A stretch of 64,000 nt of DNA from Echinarachnius parma (taxonomy: Eukaryota > Echinodermata > Echinoidea > Clypeasteroida > Echinarachniidae). Shown here piece after piece: positions 1-10,539 of this stretch; position 1 is the first letter of the stretch; each line of letters opens with the position of its first letter. The notes under the pieces were generated by a model. That model was given only the letters and a program-made list of their open reading frames with translations. It was not told the origin of the DNA and ran no database searches. Position numbers and translations under genes: made by a program. The stretch is from assembly GCA_037951105.1 (NCBI GenBank), contig JBAMJV010002091.1, forward strand, positions 153,595 to 217,594. Direction: 5' to 3'.

Positions 1-69
1 TAAACATCAGTAGAGTTAATTGAAATAGTATATCACAAAAGTCATGGTTGTTTTGAGAGATGAAACAGG

Positions 70-175
70 ACACTTGACGTTACACTCCCTGGGGAGCATT
101 CCCACTCAAAGCCCACCTGTGACCCATAACCATCTGAACTTGTGGGGGCTAACCCTCCCCACCCATATCATGCTC
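70..175 (-). repeat. SINE-core-like fragment
   Basis: The segment around 84-105 contains CACTCCCTGGGGAGCATTCC. Its reverse complement matches the cores at 42181-42201 (GGAACGCTCCCCAGGGAGTG) and 52705-52723 (GGAATGCTCCCTAGGGAGTC). Three dispersed copies of the same core suggest a short interspersed element lying here on the minus strand. The ends are not defined and no tail is visible, so this is a fragment call based only on the shared core. Confidence 0.4.
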
Positions 176-212
176 ATGGTCATATTTTGCAAAGTAGTAA
201 TAATAACTCCGG

Positions 213-480
213 GTTTGACACTAGCACTTGCCCATTTGCCCGGGGCAAGTAAAATTGGTATCGGGCAAGTAAAATCTCATGAATGGCCTGGTTTAGTTGC
301 CCGATTGGGCAGCTAACATTTGTGTTCAACTACCAAGAGAAATATGTAATTCCTTACAGCAGCACACAGATATTTGTTTGGTTTAACATTGCTTTTGTAA
401 ATGTACTCTTCGGGCAAGTCAAATTGGACAAATGTTGATTTTGTTGCCCACATGGGTAAGTGGAAAACAAAGATAGTGTG
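213..480. repeat. Degenerate GGGCAAGT repeat (hAT-like family)
   Basis: CACTTGCCC, CGGGGCAAGT, CGGGCAAGT and TTGCCCGATTGGGC occur within about 100 bp, and CGGGCAAGT and TTGCCC recur near 410-450. The same vocabulary fills 23605-23845, 25341-25430 and the well-bounded hAT-like element at 49154-49472. It is probably a decayed copy of that family. No target duplication can be read here. Confidence 0.4.
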
Positions 481-725
481 GAGTCCGGCATTATGCAAGT
501 TTATATTCAATATGCTTTCCATGTTAATCGTGTACTCAGGGGTTAATATTAATTCTTGCTTGACTCATGAGCCTTGATACACATTGGAAATATGTGCTGT
601 ATCATCATGATACGTATCATTGTGACATTGGGCTATTTAAATTGTAATGAGTGTTGATATTTCAATGTAAATGTTACAGGTAATAAATACTTGGTACTGT
701 TATAGTTCTTATCATCCTGACATAA

Positions 726-1027
726 GGGGGGTGTTTCACAAAGATCCTAAGTTGAACTTAACTCTAAGTTGGACTTTAAGATTATGGAAAGCCATTAGTT
801 TCTTTGAAACATTTTTGCCAAAGTTCTTTTAAAAGGCATAAAATGTTGATTCAAATTATATATATTTTCCATTATCAAAGAGATTTTATGTTCTTGATGT
901 AACATTAATGAAAAGTCTAAAATACTTGAATTTTCGCCTTGTAATTCCAAGGCTACAAATGGCTTACCATACTTTTTAAGTCCAACTTAGAGTTAAGTTC
1001 AACTTAGGATCTTTGTGAAACACCCCC
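726..1027. mobile_element. Long-TIR MITE, family A, copy 1
   Basis: The element begins GGGGTGTTTCACAAAGATCC and ends with the inverted match, GGATCTTTGTGAAACACCCC. The inverted repeat continues inward through a TTGAACTTAACTCTAAGTTGGAC-like stretch for about 50 bp per arm, and a second match (GGAAAGCCAT against ATGGCTTACC) lies inside. Total length is about 302 bp with no ORF, as expected of a non-autonomous foldback MITE. Two further copies lie at 2302-2614 and 25026-25336. No clean target duplication is seen and the superfamily is not assigned. Confidence 0.88.
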
Positions 1028-2301
1028 AGGCTTTTATTTAATATGCCTTGATACGTCCATGGTAATGTTGCACATAATAAATAAGCTGTACCGTTATTAT
1101 CATTATCATCATGACATAAGTTCAGTTTAATTGCAGAAATTAATACTGAAATACATTTTTAGAACATTTGACGTTTTATAAATCCTCAGTTCATGCAGTT
1201 CTGGATCAAGGTTAAGGAAGATTTGTTGACTAACTTTCCCAGATTTACTACTGAAAATGATTCATGACACTTCATCCAAAATAGTTACCTGTGACATGTT
1301 CAAGGCATGTCTCAAAACTAGTTTAATTTGCAATGAAAATGGATGAAAGTATGGGGGTGGGGATGAGGGTAACTCTGCGTAATACACTAACGTGAAACTT
1401 ATCGTAACTTAACGACTGTAGGAAGCGCACAGAAGGGAACTAGGCGGATGTTAGGCTTTGGTCGGATCGAACTTCAAATTTTGCTAGATACTAATACCGT
1501 TTTACCACATTTTGGTCGGAAGCGGATAGAGATACGCTGCAGTGGGACTACCCCATTAGAAGCGGATCTAATTCCAGTTCGAGGATGAATTCATGAGTCA
1601 TAGTGAAGCTTTCCAACTTGAGACAGATTTACCTGAAAATACCATAAATAGGTGTTGCTAATTACTGACTTTACCTAGACTCCTCTTAAAGATAGCATCA
1701 AGAACTGGTATGATTGCTGTATTTTTTGGGTTAAACTGTGATATGTACTCTTTCGCTGTCACATATTGAATATCGTCAGTTGAGAAAGAGGTGCATACAT
1801 GCATGTCATCTATTGTACTTTGGAGATAAACATCTTTAAAGTTTGAGAGCCATTTAGAAACCAAGTTTTAACTCTCTCATATTTTTGTAGTAATATTCCA
1901 AAATTGATAAATTATCTAACAATTTGGTAATCGGGAAGGTACCTACAAAATAGTATGCAGATTTTAATCTTGCTGAAATATGATACATAAATATGGTACA
2001 ATTTTCATGGGATTCCCTGAGATTTATTTGAAATCTATCAACAAGAACTCTAGATCACCTTACACATTTTATATATCTTATATTACCTATGAGCACTTGC
2101 TGAGGGTCTCCCCTGTGCGTGAGTAATGTGACGGGTTCGTCATGATGCAATTTACAGGTTAACCTGATAGACAATTTGATCCGCAGATCAAAAGGGTGAT
2201 TTATAAAATGCCCTTGAAAAGTTTAAACAGTGCCATATGACTGGTTCAACAGGAACTGAATATTACAATGGATGACACGCTATACCTGAGAGAATAAAGG
2301 A
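1028..2301. other. No recognisable feature
   Basis: AT-rich unique-looking sequence. No convincing ORF, tRNA, TIR pair or tandem repeat was found. Around 1436-1585 there are scattered GCGGAT words and GAACTAGGCGGAT / ATCTAATTCCAGTTC half-matches that might be a decayed foldback, but they are too weak to call. Confidence 0.5.
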
Positions 2302-2614
2302 GGGGGTGTTTCACAAAAATCCCAAGTCGAACTTAACACTAAGTTGGGACTTAAACATTATGGAAAGCCATTTAGCATCTTTGTAAAAATTGTTAAATGA
2401 GTTCTTTAAACAGGCCTACAACTCTGATAAAAATCATGAACATTTTCTTTTATCAAAGAGACTTCTAGTATGTGAATTTCTTTGGAAAGTTTCAAATAAT
2501 TTGCATTTGGGCTCTTGAATATGTTTGAATTCCGAATGGCTACAAATGGCTTTCCATAATTGTTAAGTCCAACTTAGTGTGAAGTTCAACTTGGGATCTT
2601 TGTGAAACACCCCC
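2302..2614. mobile_element. Long-TIR MITE, family A, copy 2
   Basis: The ends are GGGGTGTTTCACAAAAATCC and GGATCTTTGTGAAACACCCC, with the same TTGAACTTAACACTAAGTTGG-type extension as copy 1 and the same internal GGAAAGCCATTT / AATGGCTTTCCAT inverted pair. It is about 313 bp, non-coding, and more diverged inside than at the ends. This is typical of an old MITE whose terminal arms are still alignable. Confidence 0.87.
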
Positions 2615-2713
2615 AGAGGATAACTCATAATCTCTTTTTATAGTTTTGCAGCAGCATTGTATGAATAATACATCTAATATCAAAGAGTTTAAAGGTACTA
2701 CATATCATTGTGG

Positions 2714-2751
2714 GGGGGGGGGGGAGAAAGGGGGAGGGAGGGGGGGGGGGA
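2714..2751. repeat. Poly-G / G-rich tract
   Basis: Two G runs of 11 or more bases, separated by AGAAAGGGGGAGGGA, form a potential G-quadruplex. The exact length is unreliable in any assembly. The flanks 2615-2713 and 2752-3133 contain nothing else recognised. Confidence 0.8.
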
Positions 2752-3187
2752 CCACATCAAAACCAAAGTGAAATATCAGCACTCATATGCATAATGTAAT
2801 GGTCTGGTAAATAATAAAAGCGCTGAAATTTGTCGGACTGTTTGAAAACAGACTTGCAGAGGATGCAATAATTTCACAAGGTCTTTGGGATAATTAGCAG
2901 TTAGGTATGCCTAAATACACTGTCTACCAGTCAGGTAATGAACTAAATTGAATGGGGCTTGACCAGTCTGTAATTTTCTCTTTCCAAGTAATCAAAAAAT
3001 TACTCAGATATAATGATTTCTTTCAATGGAGGGATTCATCCCCGTCTATTACTGATCCCAGCACTCCACAACTCAATTCTTCAACAGGAAAATGTTTTCA
3101 TTGTGTAACTGTTGGCAGGGGCTAGTACATGTACCGTATTTGCTGGTGTATTAACCGCACCTTTTTTCAAAAAAAAGAAAGAAAAAA

Positions 3188-4410
3188 CTAGATGGATCTT
3201 CAATTGCGCGCAATCGAAAATTATGCCTCCGCTATCACGCGATTTTAATATGCCCAAATTAACATGCACTGATTTAATTTTTCTTATATTTTGAGTCCTG
3301 TGACCTTGACCATATGATCCCAATCTTTGATGGCTCCCTAAAAAACAGTCAGGTACCAAGTTTGATTGAAATCTGACATTTAGTTCTTGAGATTTTGGTA
3401 TCACAAGCTTTTTTGCATGTATAATGAGTCCCGTGACCTTGACCTCAACCTCATGACCCCAACATTTTATGGCTACGTTGACTCTTTATGATACAGGTAC
3501 CGAGTTTGATTGAAATCTGACATTCAGTTCTTGAAATTTTGCAATTACAAGCCATTTTCGCATACATATTGAGTCATGTGACCTTGACCTCATGACCCCC
3601 CAAATCTAATCAGATCAGTGGCACCCCGATATGTACACTCATACCTAGTATGTAATTGATCCGTCAACCGGTTCTTGAGATATCGCAAGAACGAGGCATT
3701 TTTGCACATACATTGATTCCTGTGACCTTGACCTTTGTCCTCATGAACCCCAAAATCTAATCAGATCATTGCCACCCCAATATCTACACTACTACCAAGT
3801 TTGAATTTGATCCGTCAACCAGTTCTTGAGATATCGCGAGAACGAGGCATTTTTGCATATATATTGAGTCCTGTGACCTTGACCTTTAACCTCATGAACC
3901 CCAAAATCTAATCAGATCATTGCCACCCCAATATCTACACTAATACCAAGTTTGAATTTGATCCGTCAACCAGTTCTTGAGATATCGCGAGAACGAGGCA
4001 TTTTTGCATATATATCGAGTCCTGTGACCTTGACCTTTGACCTCATGACCCCTAAAATCTAATCAGATCATTGCCACCCCAATATCTACACTAATACCAA
4101 GTTTGAATTTGATCCGTCAACCAGTTCTTGAGATATCGCGAGAACGAGGCATTTTTGCATATATATTGAGTCCTGTGACCTTGACCTTTGACCTCATGAC
4201 CCCTAAAATCTAATCAGATCATTGTCACCCCAATATGTACACTCATACCAAGTTTGAAATTGATCCGTCAACTGGTTCTTGAGATATCGCGAGAACGAAA
4301 ACGGGACGTACGGACGGACGTACGGACGGACGTACGGACGGACGGACGGACGGACGGACGGACAACCCGAAAACATAATGCCTCCGGCCACTTCGTTGGC
4401 GGAGGCATAA
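3188..4410 (+). mobile_element. Satellite-bearing element with TGCCTCCG ends, copy 1
   Basis: It starts CTAGATGGATCTTC, then near-palindromic CAATTGCGCGCAATCG and ATGCCTCCG. It ends in the hairpin TGCCTCCG(GCCACTTCGTTGGC)GGAGGCA at 4379-4408. Between lies a tandem array with units starting near 3722, 3873, 4024 and 4175 (exactly 151 bp apart) plus two or three diverged upstream units. Each unit has GTGACCTTGACCT..., TCTAATCAGATCATTG, ACCAAGTTTGA and TTCTTGAGATATCGCGAGAAC. The last units are nearly identical, so amplification was recent. A related copy at 53628-54800 has the same ends, showing this is a unit in its own right, inserted in the outer element. Confidence 0.75.
4303..4364. repeat. 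(ACGG)n / (ACGTACGG)n microsatellite
   Basis: Repeated GGACGTACGGAC grading into pure (GGAC)n, at the 3' end of the satellite element. The sibling copy at 53628-54800 lacks it, so it expanded locally. Confidence 0.9.
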
Positions 4411-4446
4411 AAAGGGGGTGCGGTTAATACACGACCGTATTAACCA

Positions 4447-4490
<44 letters not shown>

Positions 4491-4599
4491 GGGTGCGGTT
4501 AATACACCGGAGCGGTTAATACACCGACAAATACGGTATTGGTTCAATAAAATTTGTCAAAAACTCTATGATGACCATCCCTTTTCTACATTCTAGATA

Positions 4600-5140
4600 T
4601 AGCCAGCTTGTACATGTGTATGGAAAAATCCTAAACTTTGATTGTCAATTTCAACTTTATTCCAGAAGGGGTGCATCCCTCTTGATTCCTACTCCCCCCT
4701 CCCCCCTATCCCCACCATCCACAACCAAAACTCCATTACTTCACCAACAGCATACATTTTACACTGCCGACCTGTGAGCAAGTGCAGTGTACGTACATGT
4801 ATCCTGGTTGTATCAACTTTGGAAAAAAACAGTCAACAATTTCAGGAACTGAATTGTTAATTCCTATTTTTGATCCTGTAGGGTGTACACCCCTCTCTAT
4901 TCCCCCTACCCCATCCTCCACCCCGAAAAAAAAAACACACACACACACACACACGCATACAAGTCTCAAATAATATCATTTTTCACAAACACAAATCTAC
5001 AAGCAAGTACACATGTAAATGGTTGTATCAACTTTGGAGAAACTAAATTCAAGACCTCGATTGTCAATTCTCATTGTCAGTCCTGCGGGCCGGGGTTTAC
5101 CCCGCTCTCTATTTTTTTGTTCCAATCCTTCCATCCTCCT
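4600..5140. repeat. Diverged ~212-bp tandem repeat, 2.5 units
   Basis: Successive landmarks GGGTGCATCCCT (4668), GGGTGTACACCC (4880) and GGGGTTTACCCC (5092) are 212 bp apart. Each is preceded by TTGTATCAACTTTGG-like and TGTCAATTC-like words and followed by CTCTCTATTCC and C-rich sequence. An (AC)n microsatellite interrupts the middle unit at 4934-4954. Non-coding. Confidence 0.7.
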
Positions 5141-5250
5141 CATCTTCGTAAACTTGATGCGTTGCGGTTAGCTCTCTGCGTGGGTCTAATTACCCCTGAC
5201 GCTTGCTCCTTAGTATGGTGTTACTCCCAATTTCCTGTCCCTCGCCCCCT

Positions 5251-5640
5251 TAGTCCCAACTCTACATGATGGCGTTGGTTAACCCCCCTAGTCCCATCTG
5301 TACATGATGGTGCTTGTTAACCCCCTTAGTCCCATCTGTACATGATGGTGTTTGTTAACCCCCCTAGTCCCATCTGTACATGATGGTGTTTGTTAAACCC
5401 CTTAGTCCCATCTGTACATGATGGTGTTTGTTAAACCCCTTAGTCCCATCTGTACATGATGGTGTTTGTTAACCCCCCTAGTCCCATCTGTACACGATGG
5501 TGCTTGTTAACCCCCCTAGTCCCATCTGTACACGATGGTGCTTGTTAACCCTCTTAGTCCCATCTGTACATGATGGCGTTTGTTAACCCCCCTAGTCCCA
5601 TCTGTACATGATGGTGTTTGTTAACCCCTTTTCAGTCCCA
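5251..5640. repeat. 38-bp minisatellite, ten units
   Basis: Units start with TAGTCCC at 5251, 5289, 5327, 5365, 5403, 5441, 5479, 5517, 5555 and 5593, an exact 38-bp step. The core TAGTCCCATCTGTACATGAT is followed by GGTGTTTGTTAACCCCC. Differences are single-base (CAT/CAC before GATGG; TTT/CTT; CCCC/CCTT). A broken eleventh unit follows at about 5633. The unit contains the palindrome TGTACA and a HpaI-like GTTAAC. Thirty-eight is not a multiple of three, so it is not a coding repeat. Confidence 0.95.
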
Positions 5641-6206
5641 CTTGTTAAAAGCCATGTTGTATTTGTTCCTTGGCCTCAATAATACTAAGGAGATTTTTCT
5701 TGGGATTGTTTGTCAAAACTTTCATAACAGCATGATATGGTGATGGTATGGTAGGTTTACCCTCTTAAACCCCACATGATATATACTGTGTTGGTTTTGG
5801 TCTGTGGCAACGAAAGCTATTTCATGGGATTAAATAAAAACATATTAATACGGCAAAAATTAACATTGCGCTGATTTTTAAATTTTTTTTAAATTTATTT
5901 TTGTTTGTGCTATAACTTTCCAGTGGATGATTAAACACATAAATTACTGCGTAAATATCTCTTTTAATGAATGGGAAATAACCAAACACAACAAGGTATG
6001 TTAGAACTACTACAGTTCTGAGTAAGTTTTGTGGAATTGGACAATGTCCAAAAAATAAAATCACTGCAAGATGGCAGTAATTAACACTTTCAGTCCCACG
6101 GCCCTAAAGAACAACACCATTACCGGTATAAAGCTTTGCTAATGGTGCGAGATAAAGAGGGTTATATTATATAGCAGGACATCCTTAATCCATGTTATTG
6201 CTACTG
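5641..6206. other. No recognisable feature
   Basis: AT-rich sequence without a supportable ORF, repeat pair or RNA gene. A minus-strand open frame at 5822-6064 is low-complexity and has no domain. Confidence 0.5.
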
Positions 6207-6535
6207 GGGTATCCAATTACATGTAGGTGTAAATCCCCTCCCACAAACCATGGAGATTATGAAGACCCATCTCAAACTGAACCACAAAGTTACACAACCT
6301 TTTTAGTATAATCCAGGGCTGGTGATTATTTTATTTGTAAGGGAGATCTACATTGAGTTTCAATATGAATTTAAATTAGATTAATCAATCAAATTAATTT
6401 TAACCATTTTCATAGTTAATATGCTATCCAATTACATGTAGGTGTAAATCCCCTCCCACAAACCATGGCGATATGAAAACCGCAAAGCAAACTATATGGT
6501 TCAAAGTCACAAAACCTTTTTTTAGTATAATCCTG
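6207..6535. repeat. Diverged direct duplication of ~110 bp
   Basis: GGTATCCAATTACATGTAGG...CCCCTCCCACAAACCATGG at 6207-6253 recurs as GCTATCCAATTACATGTAGG...CCATGG at 6422-6468, and the similarity runs on to AAACCTTTTTTAGTATAATCC at the end of each unit. The units are about 216 bp apart. Confidence 0.85.
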
Positions 6536-6649
6536 AGCCCCGTGTTATTAAGATTCACGATTAATCATACAAATAATCAATGCATTGTATGACCAATCAA
6601 TTGACTGTACACTACATGTATAATGAATCTTTCTGTTTAGGGGCCCAGG
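6533..6649. mobile_element. Foldback MITE, GGGGCCC/AAGATTCAC family, degenerate copy
   Basis: Left CTGAGCCCCGT...TTAAGATTCACGATTAATC is mirrored by right AATGAATCTTTCTG...GGGGCCCAGG. The better-preserved copy is at 60119-60255. Length is about 117 bp, with no coding capacity. Confidence 0.65.
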
Positions 6650-6767
6650 TATGTTTAATAACATTTTTGAGAGGGTTATTTAAGGTAAATTGATATTTTA
6701 ATTAATAAATCAATTACATTTCTTTAGACACTCTATGTTGGTTTCATTCCATTTTAATAAGGGCTAT

Positions 6768-7602
6768 TTAAAATGAACCGATCCTTGTTATAATCAATTT
6801 ATAAAATGGTCTACCCGGGAGCCCAAGTACCGTAAAACTCTGTGTATAAGACGCACTTTTTTCCCGTCAGAAAATTTTCAAAGTGGGGGGTGCGTCTCAT
6901 ACACAGGGGGGGGGGGGGGGGACACCTTGTAGTCATGTTGAATGTGTATAACACATGGTTTAGGGTATGACAAGAACTTACAGTCAGTTGTAGCATTCAG
7001 CTAAATATACCTTTTTCTCACACACAAAATATTGGTTACAGATGTAAAAATTGCAAGTTTATTGAGCAGTAATACTGCTGCTAATGAATATTCATACATT
7101 CATGAGCAGCAGTACTAATTAAATATGCAATTTTCTAACCAGTGGTTATAAATTTTGCTTATAATTAAAATTAGTTAGTAGTAAATTTAGAAAATTGCAT
7201 TATATTTAGTGAGTATTGGTGCTCATGAATATTCATGAATATGAATATGAATATTTATGAGCACCAGTGTTAAGTACTGCTCAATAAATGTGCAATTTGT
7301 GTACTAACCACTATTTTTATGTGAGAAAATGATGTTTGATGAATGCTACATTCAACATTAAGCTATTGTCATGCCATAGACCAGTAGTAATAAGCATTCC
7401 AACATCACTTCAGGGTCTTTAAAAAAAAAATACAGGGTGTCCAAAAAACAAAAAAAATATCTTTTTTTTTTTTTTTTTGCTGTGAAAGTTGGGGGTGCGT
7501 TTTATACACGGGTGCGTCTTATACACGGAGTTTTGCGGTATTTAAAATGAACCAACCCTTGTTATAATCAATTTATAAAATGGTCTACCCGGGAGCCCAA
7601 GT
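6768..7602. repeat. 62-bp direct repeat flanking a transposon
   Basis: TATTTAAAATGAACCGATCC...CCCGGGAGCCCAAGTA at 6768-6829 is repeated with about two differences at 7541-7602. The CCGTAAAAC element fills the space exactly between the two copies. The simplest reading is a short tandem duplication whose junction TA was the insertion target. Confidence 0.85.
6830..7538. mobile_element. TIR element, CCGTAAAAC family, copy 1
   Basis: Left end CCGTAAAACTCTGTGTATAA, right end TTATACACGGAGTTTTGCGG, with flanking TA on both sides (6828-6829, 7539-7540). Length is 709 bp. Next to the left TIR is a G18 tract. The interior has AT-rich inverted words such as GAGCAGTAATACTGCTG and GGTGCTCATGAATATTCATG, the latter followed by its mirror. 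Copy 2 is at 46057-46784. No ORF is present, so it is non-autonomous. TA duplication suggests the Tc1/mariner-pogo group. Confidence 0.85.
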
Positions 7603-7990
7603 ATACAAGATAAAAAAAACCCACCATATTCAAAATGAACATACAGAATACGAAATTGTACAGAAATTAAAATGCATTGATCAGTATAAATCCTCTCATT
7701 GATTCCTTGAGATGTTGTTGATCATATGCGCAGAAATATAGGCGTCCTCGCTAACAAATAGCGTCTTTTGAAAAATGCATCCCTATAATCGCACATAATT
7801 GCACATTTCCTTGCAAACATACCCCCCATGTAACGTTACATCACATTGGTTTCCTTGAGATGCATGGTTATGTCGGTAGGTACTTTTTTTAAAATCTCTA
7901 AGCTCTCATCGCTCCCTCTTTCACTCTCCCCTCCTTCATTATCTAAATATTTTGTCTACAAATTGTTGTTGTTGTAATAAGTCTCTAAAC
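7603..7990. other. No recognisable feature
   Basis: AT-rich spacer with no TIR pair, ORF or array recognised. Confidence 0.45.
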
Positions 7991-8063
7991 AGGGTAGGAA
8001 ATATACGAGGGCGATTTTGCCCCCTAATTTTTTTTGAAAAACCTCTTAAATTCAGTAGTTAAT
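7991..8063 (+). mobile_element. Truncated hAT-like element, CAGGGTAGGAAATA family
   Basis: CAGGGTAGGAAATA, then GGGCGATTTTGCCCCCTAA and TTAAATTCAGTAG, match the left 75 bp of the elements at 39864-40046 and 40711-40891. The right end is missing. Confidence 0.7.
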
Positions 8064-8179
8064 CGTTAATAACTTGTTCAAACTACAATGCATTAGGAGA
8101 CTCATCCTTTTTACTTTCCCTCATTCAGATTTGAATTTCTATCAACACATTTATACATTTTCACAGCCTGCCTTTCTGT

Positions 8180-8420
8180 TTCGCATTCCCTATTTATCTC
8201 TCCTATCTGTCTATCTCTCTCATCTCTTTATTGTCATATTTTCTCTCCTCATGTATTTACCGTAAATCTCTGTGTATATATACACAGAAATTTACTGTAT
8301 ATCTTTCTCCCCCTCTCTCTCTAATTTTCACATTTTCATAACATTTCCTGTACATTAAGTCTTCTTATCTTTCTTTCTCTCTCTCTCTCTCACTCTTCCT
8401 CTCTATCCATCTCTCTCTAA
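8180..8420. repeat. CT-rich low-complexity stretch
   Basis: Runs of TCTCTCTCT, TCTTTCTTTCTCTC and CTCTCTCTAATCTTCCC on the plus strand. Includes the small inverted pair TTTACCGTAAATCTCTGTG / CACAGAAATTTACTG at about 8257-8297. Confidence 0.7.
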
Positions 8421-8639
8421 TCTTCCCAGGGTTCAGTAAAAAGAGACATGCTTCATGTCATCACAGGAAATCACCATTATTACAGTCTTCATGAAAAGAG
8501 ATACAAAAGACTCTTAGAACTTCTTCTTCTCTTCTCCCCATTCTAAGCGCTCTAAAGCATTACGTGATCTCGTTTCCTCCTTCTCCGATTCCAAAATCTA
8601 ATTCGTTTTTTGCACAATCCCAGATCTGCAGATGTTGTT

Positions 8640-9870
8640 TACAGTCCTCTGGTCCCATCGCACAAAAACTAGGACTATGATCAAATCAAGCATGAGTCTG
8701 AAATGCTCTCCTCTCATTGGTCAAAAGTGGACAAATTATTTGATCTAACCAAGCAAATCGTATTTGTGTAACAGTTCCCAGGTCTGAAATCAACAAGGAC
8801 ACATTTTGAACTCCTCATCACACAAAAATTACATCCTTGATCGAATGAAGCATGAGTCTAAAATGCTATGTTGTGATTGGCCAGAAGTGGGCCTATTTCT
8901 TGAATCAGTCAAGCGCATCCTCTTTGTGTATCAGGTCTGAAATAAACACCTTGGTAACTTGTGGAGTCCTCATCACACAAATTACAACCTTGATCGAATG
9001 AAGCATGAGTCTGAAACGATCTCTTCTGATTGGTCAAATGTGAGTCTATTCTTAATCCAATCAAGCAAATCTCCTTTGTGCAACTGATCCCAGGTCTGAT
9101 TTATGGAGTCCTCTCACAAAATAGAAGACCTTGATCGGCTCAAACATGAGTCTGAAAATGCTCTCTTCTCATTGGTCAAAAGTGAGCCTATTTCTTGATA
9201 CGATCAGGCATATATTTTTTGTGCAACAAGTCCCAGGTCTGAAATCAAACGTGGAGTCCTCACACAAAAGATGGGGACCTTGGCGATGTGAAGAGCTAGC
9301 AATTATCTGGACACTGACTTATCTGTTAAACGGATATGATGTGGCTGGCTTGCAATGTTCACTAAATTGCTTGTAAACATGAATGGATGAGTGTACAATG
9401 TACGAACAGTGGTGTAGCGTGGTCTGTCTGATCGTGGGCACACCCTATGATTTTTTTTGTTTTTTTTTCTCAAAAATTGCCCCGTTATGTTCTCTATTGT
9501 TTTTTCAAAATTATTTGGGGCACTTGCCCCCCCCCCCCTCCCCCCCCCCCCCCCCCCCCACTAGCTATGCCACTGAGTATGAATGTATGAGTCATAAGGG
9601 CAGATGGAAGGGTGGATACAAAATCAAGAGATGAAGATCTTGAATGTGTGGAGTCTTGCGTGAAAGGATATGATGTGGCTGGCTTGCAATAATCGCTACA
9701 AACATTTCAAAGTGAATAGGTTAATAAAGTGAATCAATATGTGAATTGTATTTAAGATTAAAAGATGGATACACATTTAAAAGATAAAGATCTTGAATGT
9801 GTAGAAAGACAATTCTTGTATGGATACTAGCTTATTTGTAAGAAATATAGGATAAAGAGTTGGCTAGTAA
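8640..9870. repeat. ~155-bp tandem array interrupted by a hAT-like element
   Basis: CATGAGTCTGAAATGCTCT-like landmarks recur at 8691, 8851, 9004 and 9145. Every unit also has a CACACAAAA...CCTTGATCGAAT segment, a CCAAT-box word (ATTGGTCAAA or ATTGGCCAGA) and CCCAGGTCTGAAAT. A further landmark, GGATATGATGTGGCTGGCTT, is at 9334 and 9667; removing the inserted element (9407-9575 plus one 8-bp copy) leaves a 156-bp step, so the array resumes on the far side and decays towards 9870. Confidence 0.8.
9407..9575. mobile_element. hAT-like element, CAGTGGCGTAGC family, copy 1
   Basis: Begins CAGTGGTGTAGCGTGG and ends CTAGCTATGCCACTG. The flanking 8-mers TGTACGAA (9399-9406) and AGTATGAA (9576-9583) agree at six positions, consistent with an aged 8-bp hAT target duplication. 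The interior has a poly-T patch and a poly-C tract of about 30. Another member is at 22260-22459. It sits inside the ~155-bp array. Confidence 0.7.
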
Positions 9871-10289
9871 AATAAACAATTTTACTTTACTTTACCAGAA
9901 AGCAGGCTTAAATCTTGTTTTAACTGTTTATAAAAAAAATTTAAAATCCATCACAAATAAAATGTCATCAGATACCATCACCTAATTATCAAAACAAAAA
10001 AGAATGAACATTTATTTCTTGAGCACAATCATTTTTAACCAGACATCATAAAGGCATATCACAAGTACATCATAAAAGCAAGTAATGTAATTCAATCCAA
10101 ACATACAGTATTTCATGCAGAGATATGCACTTTTTCAAAGCTGCTACCTGAAACTTTAAACAAATAAATCTTCCAATATTACAACCACGTGCAAATACCA
10201 GCGTATCCATATCGGCACATGGGAAAAATCATGTATCATATAATATAAACATACACAGCAAGTTAGTATGTAATCTGGAAGCTTCAAAA
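9871..10289. other. No recognisable feature
   Basis: AT-rich sequence between the array and the next TIR element. Nothing supportable seen on either strand. Confidence 0.45.
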
Positions 10290-10539
10290 GGCCCGGTCAC
10301 ATATCACCGGATAGCGTGAATGGATGTCCGACAGAGAGTAAAATTTTCAATCCGTTCGTCTCCATTCGTATCTAATGTTTCTTGTCCGTTCCTTGTCAGG
10401 CGATGTAGGTTGTTCTATCCGGCGGAAAGTTATGTGCAAGAAGCAATGGAGACGACTTTCACCACCGGATAATTTGATTTCGCAAATGTTCTTTTCGTCT
10501 GGCATCCATTTACGCTGACCGGTGATATGTGACCGGGCC
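10290..10539. mobile_element. TIR MITE, GGCCCGGTCACATATCA family, copy 1
   Basis: Left GGCCCGGTCACATATCA and right TGATATGTGACCGGGCC are perfect inverted repeats. Inside, further inverted words (CCGTTCGTCTCCATT / AATGGAGACGACTTT; CTATCCGG / CCGGATAA) make most of the 250 bp fold back. Copy 2 is at 13752-13976. Flanks AAA and TAA would fit a worn 3-bp TWA duplication (PIF/Harbinger-like), but this is weak. Confidence 0.85.

Larger units (their letters stand above)
3134..4536. mobile_element. TIR element, CCGTATTTG family, with nested satellite element
   Basis: The left end CCGTATTTGCTGGTGTATTA is matched in inverted form by the right end (TAATACACCGACAAATACGG), and both ends are flanked by TA (3132-3133 and 4537-4538). 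Right of the nested insert, GGTGCGGTTAATACAC occurs twice, once on each side of a 39-base T run (4450-4488), so the right end is partly duplicated. The interior carries no ORF. TA target use and the CGCACC-ended TIR fit the Tc1/mariner-pogo group, but the family is inferred from ends alone. A second element occupies 3188-4410. Confidence 0.75.

Noticed and set aside
1436-1585. Small GCGGAT foldback element
   Set aside because: Half-matches are too short and too imperfect to define ends.
5251-5640. CRISPR-like array
   Set aside because: Units abut with no unique spacers and the setting is animal DNA; it is a minisatellite.
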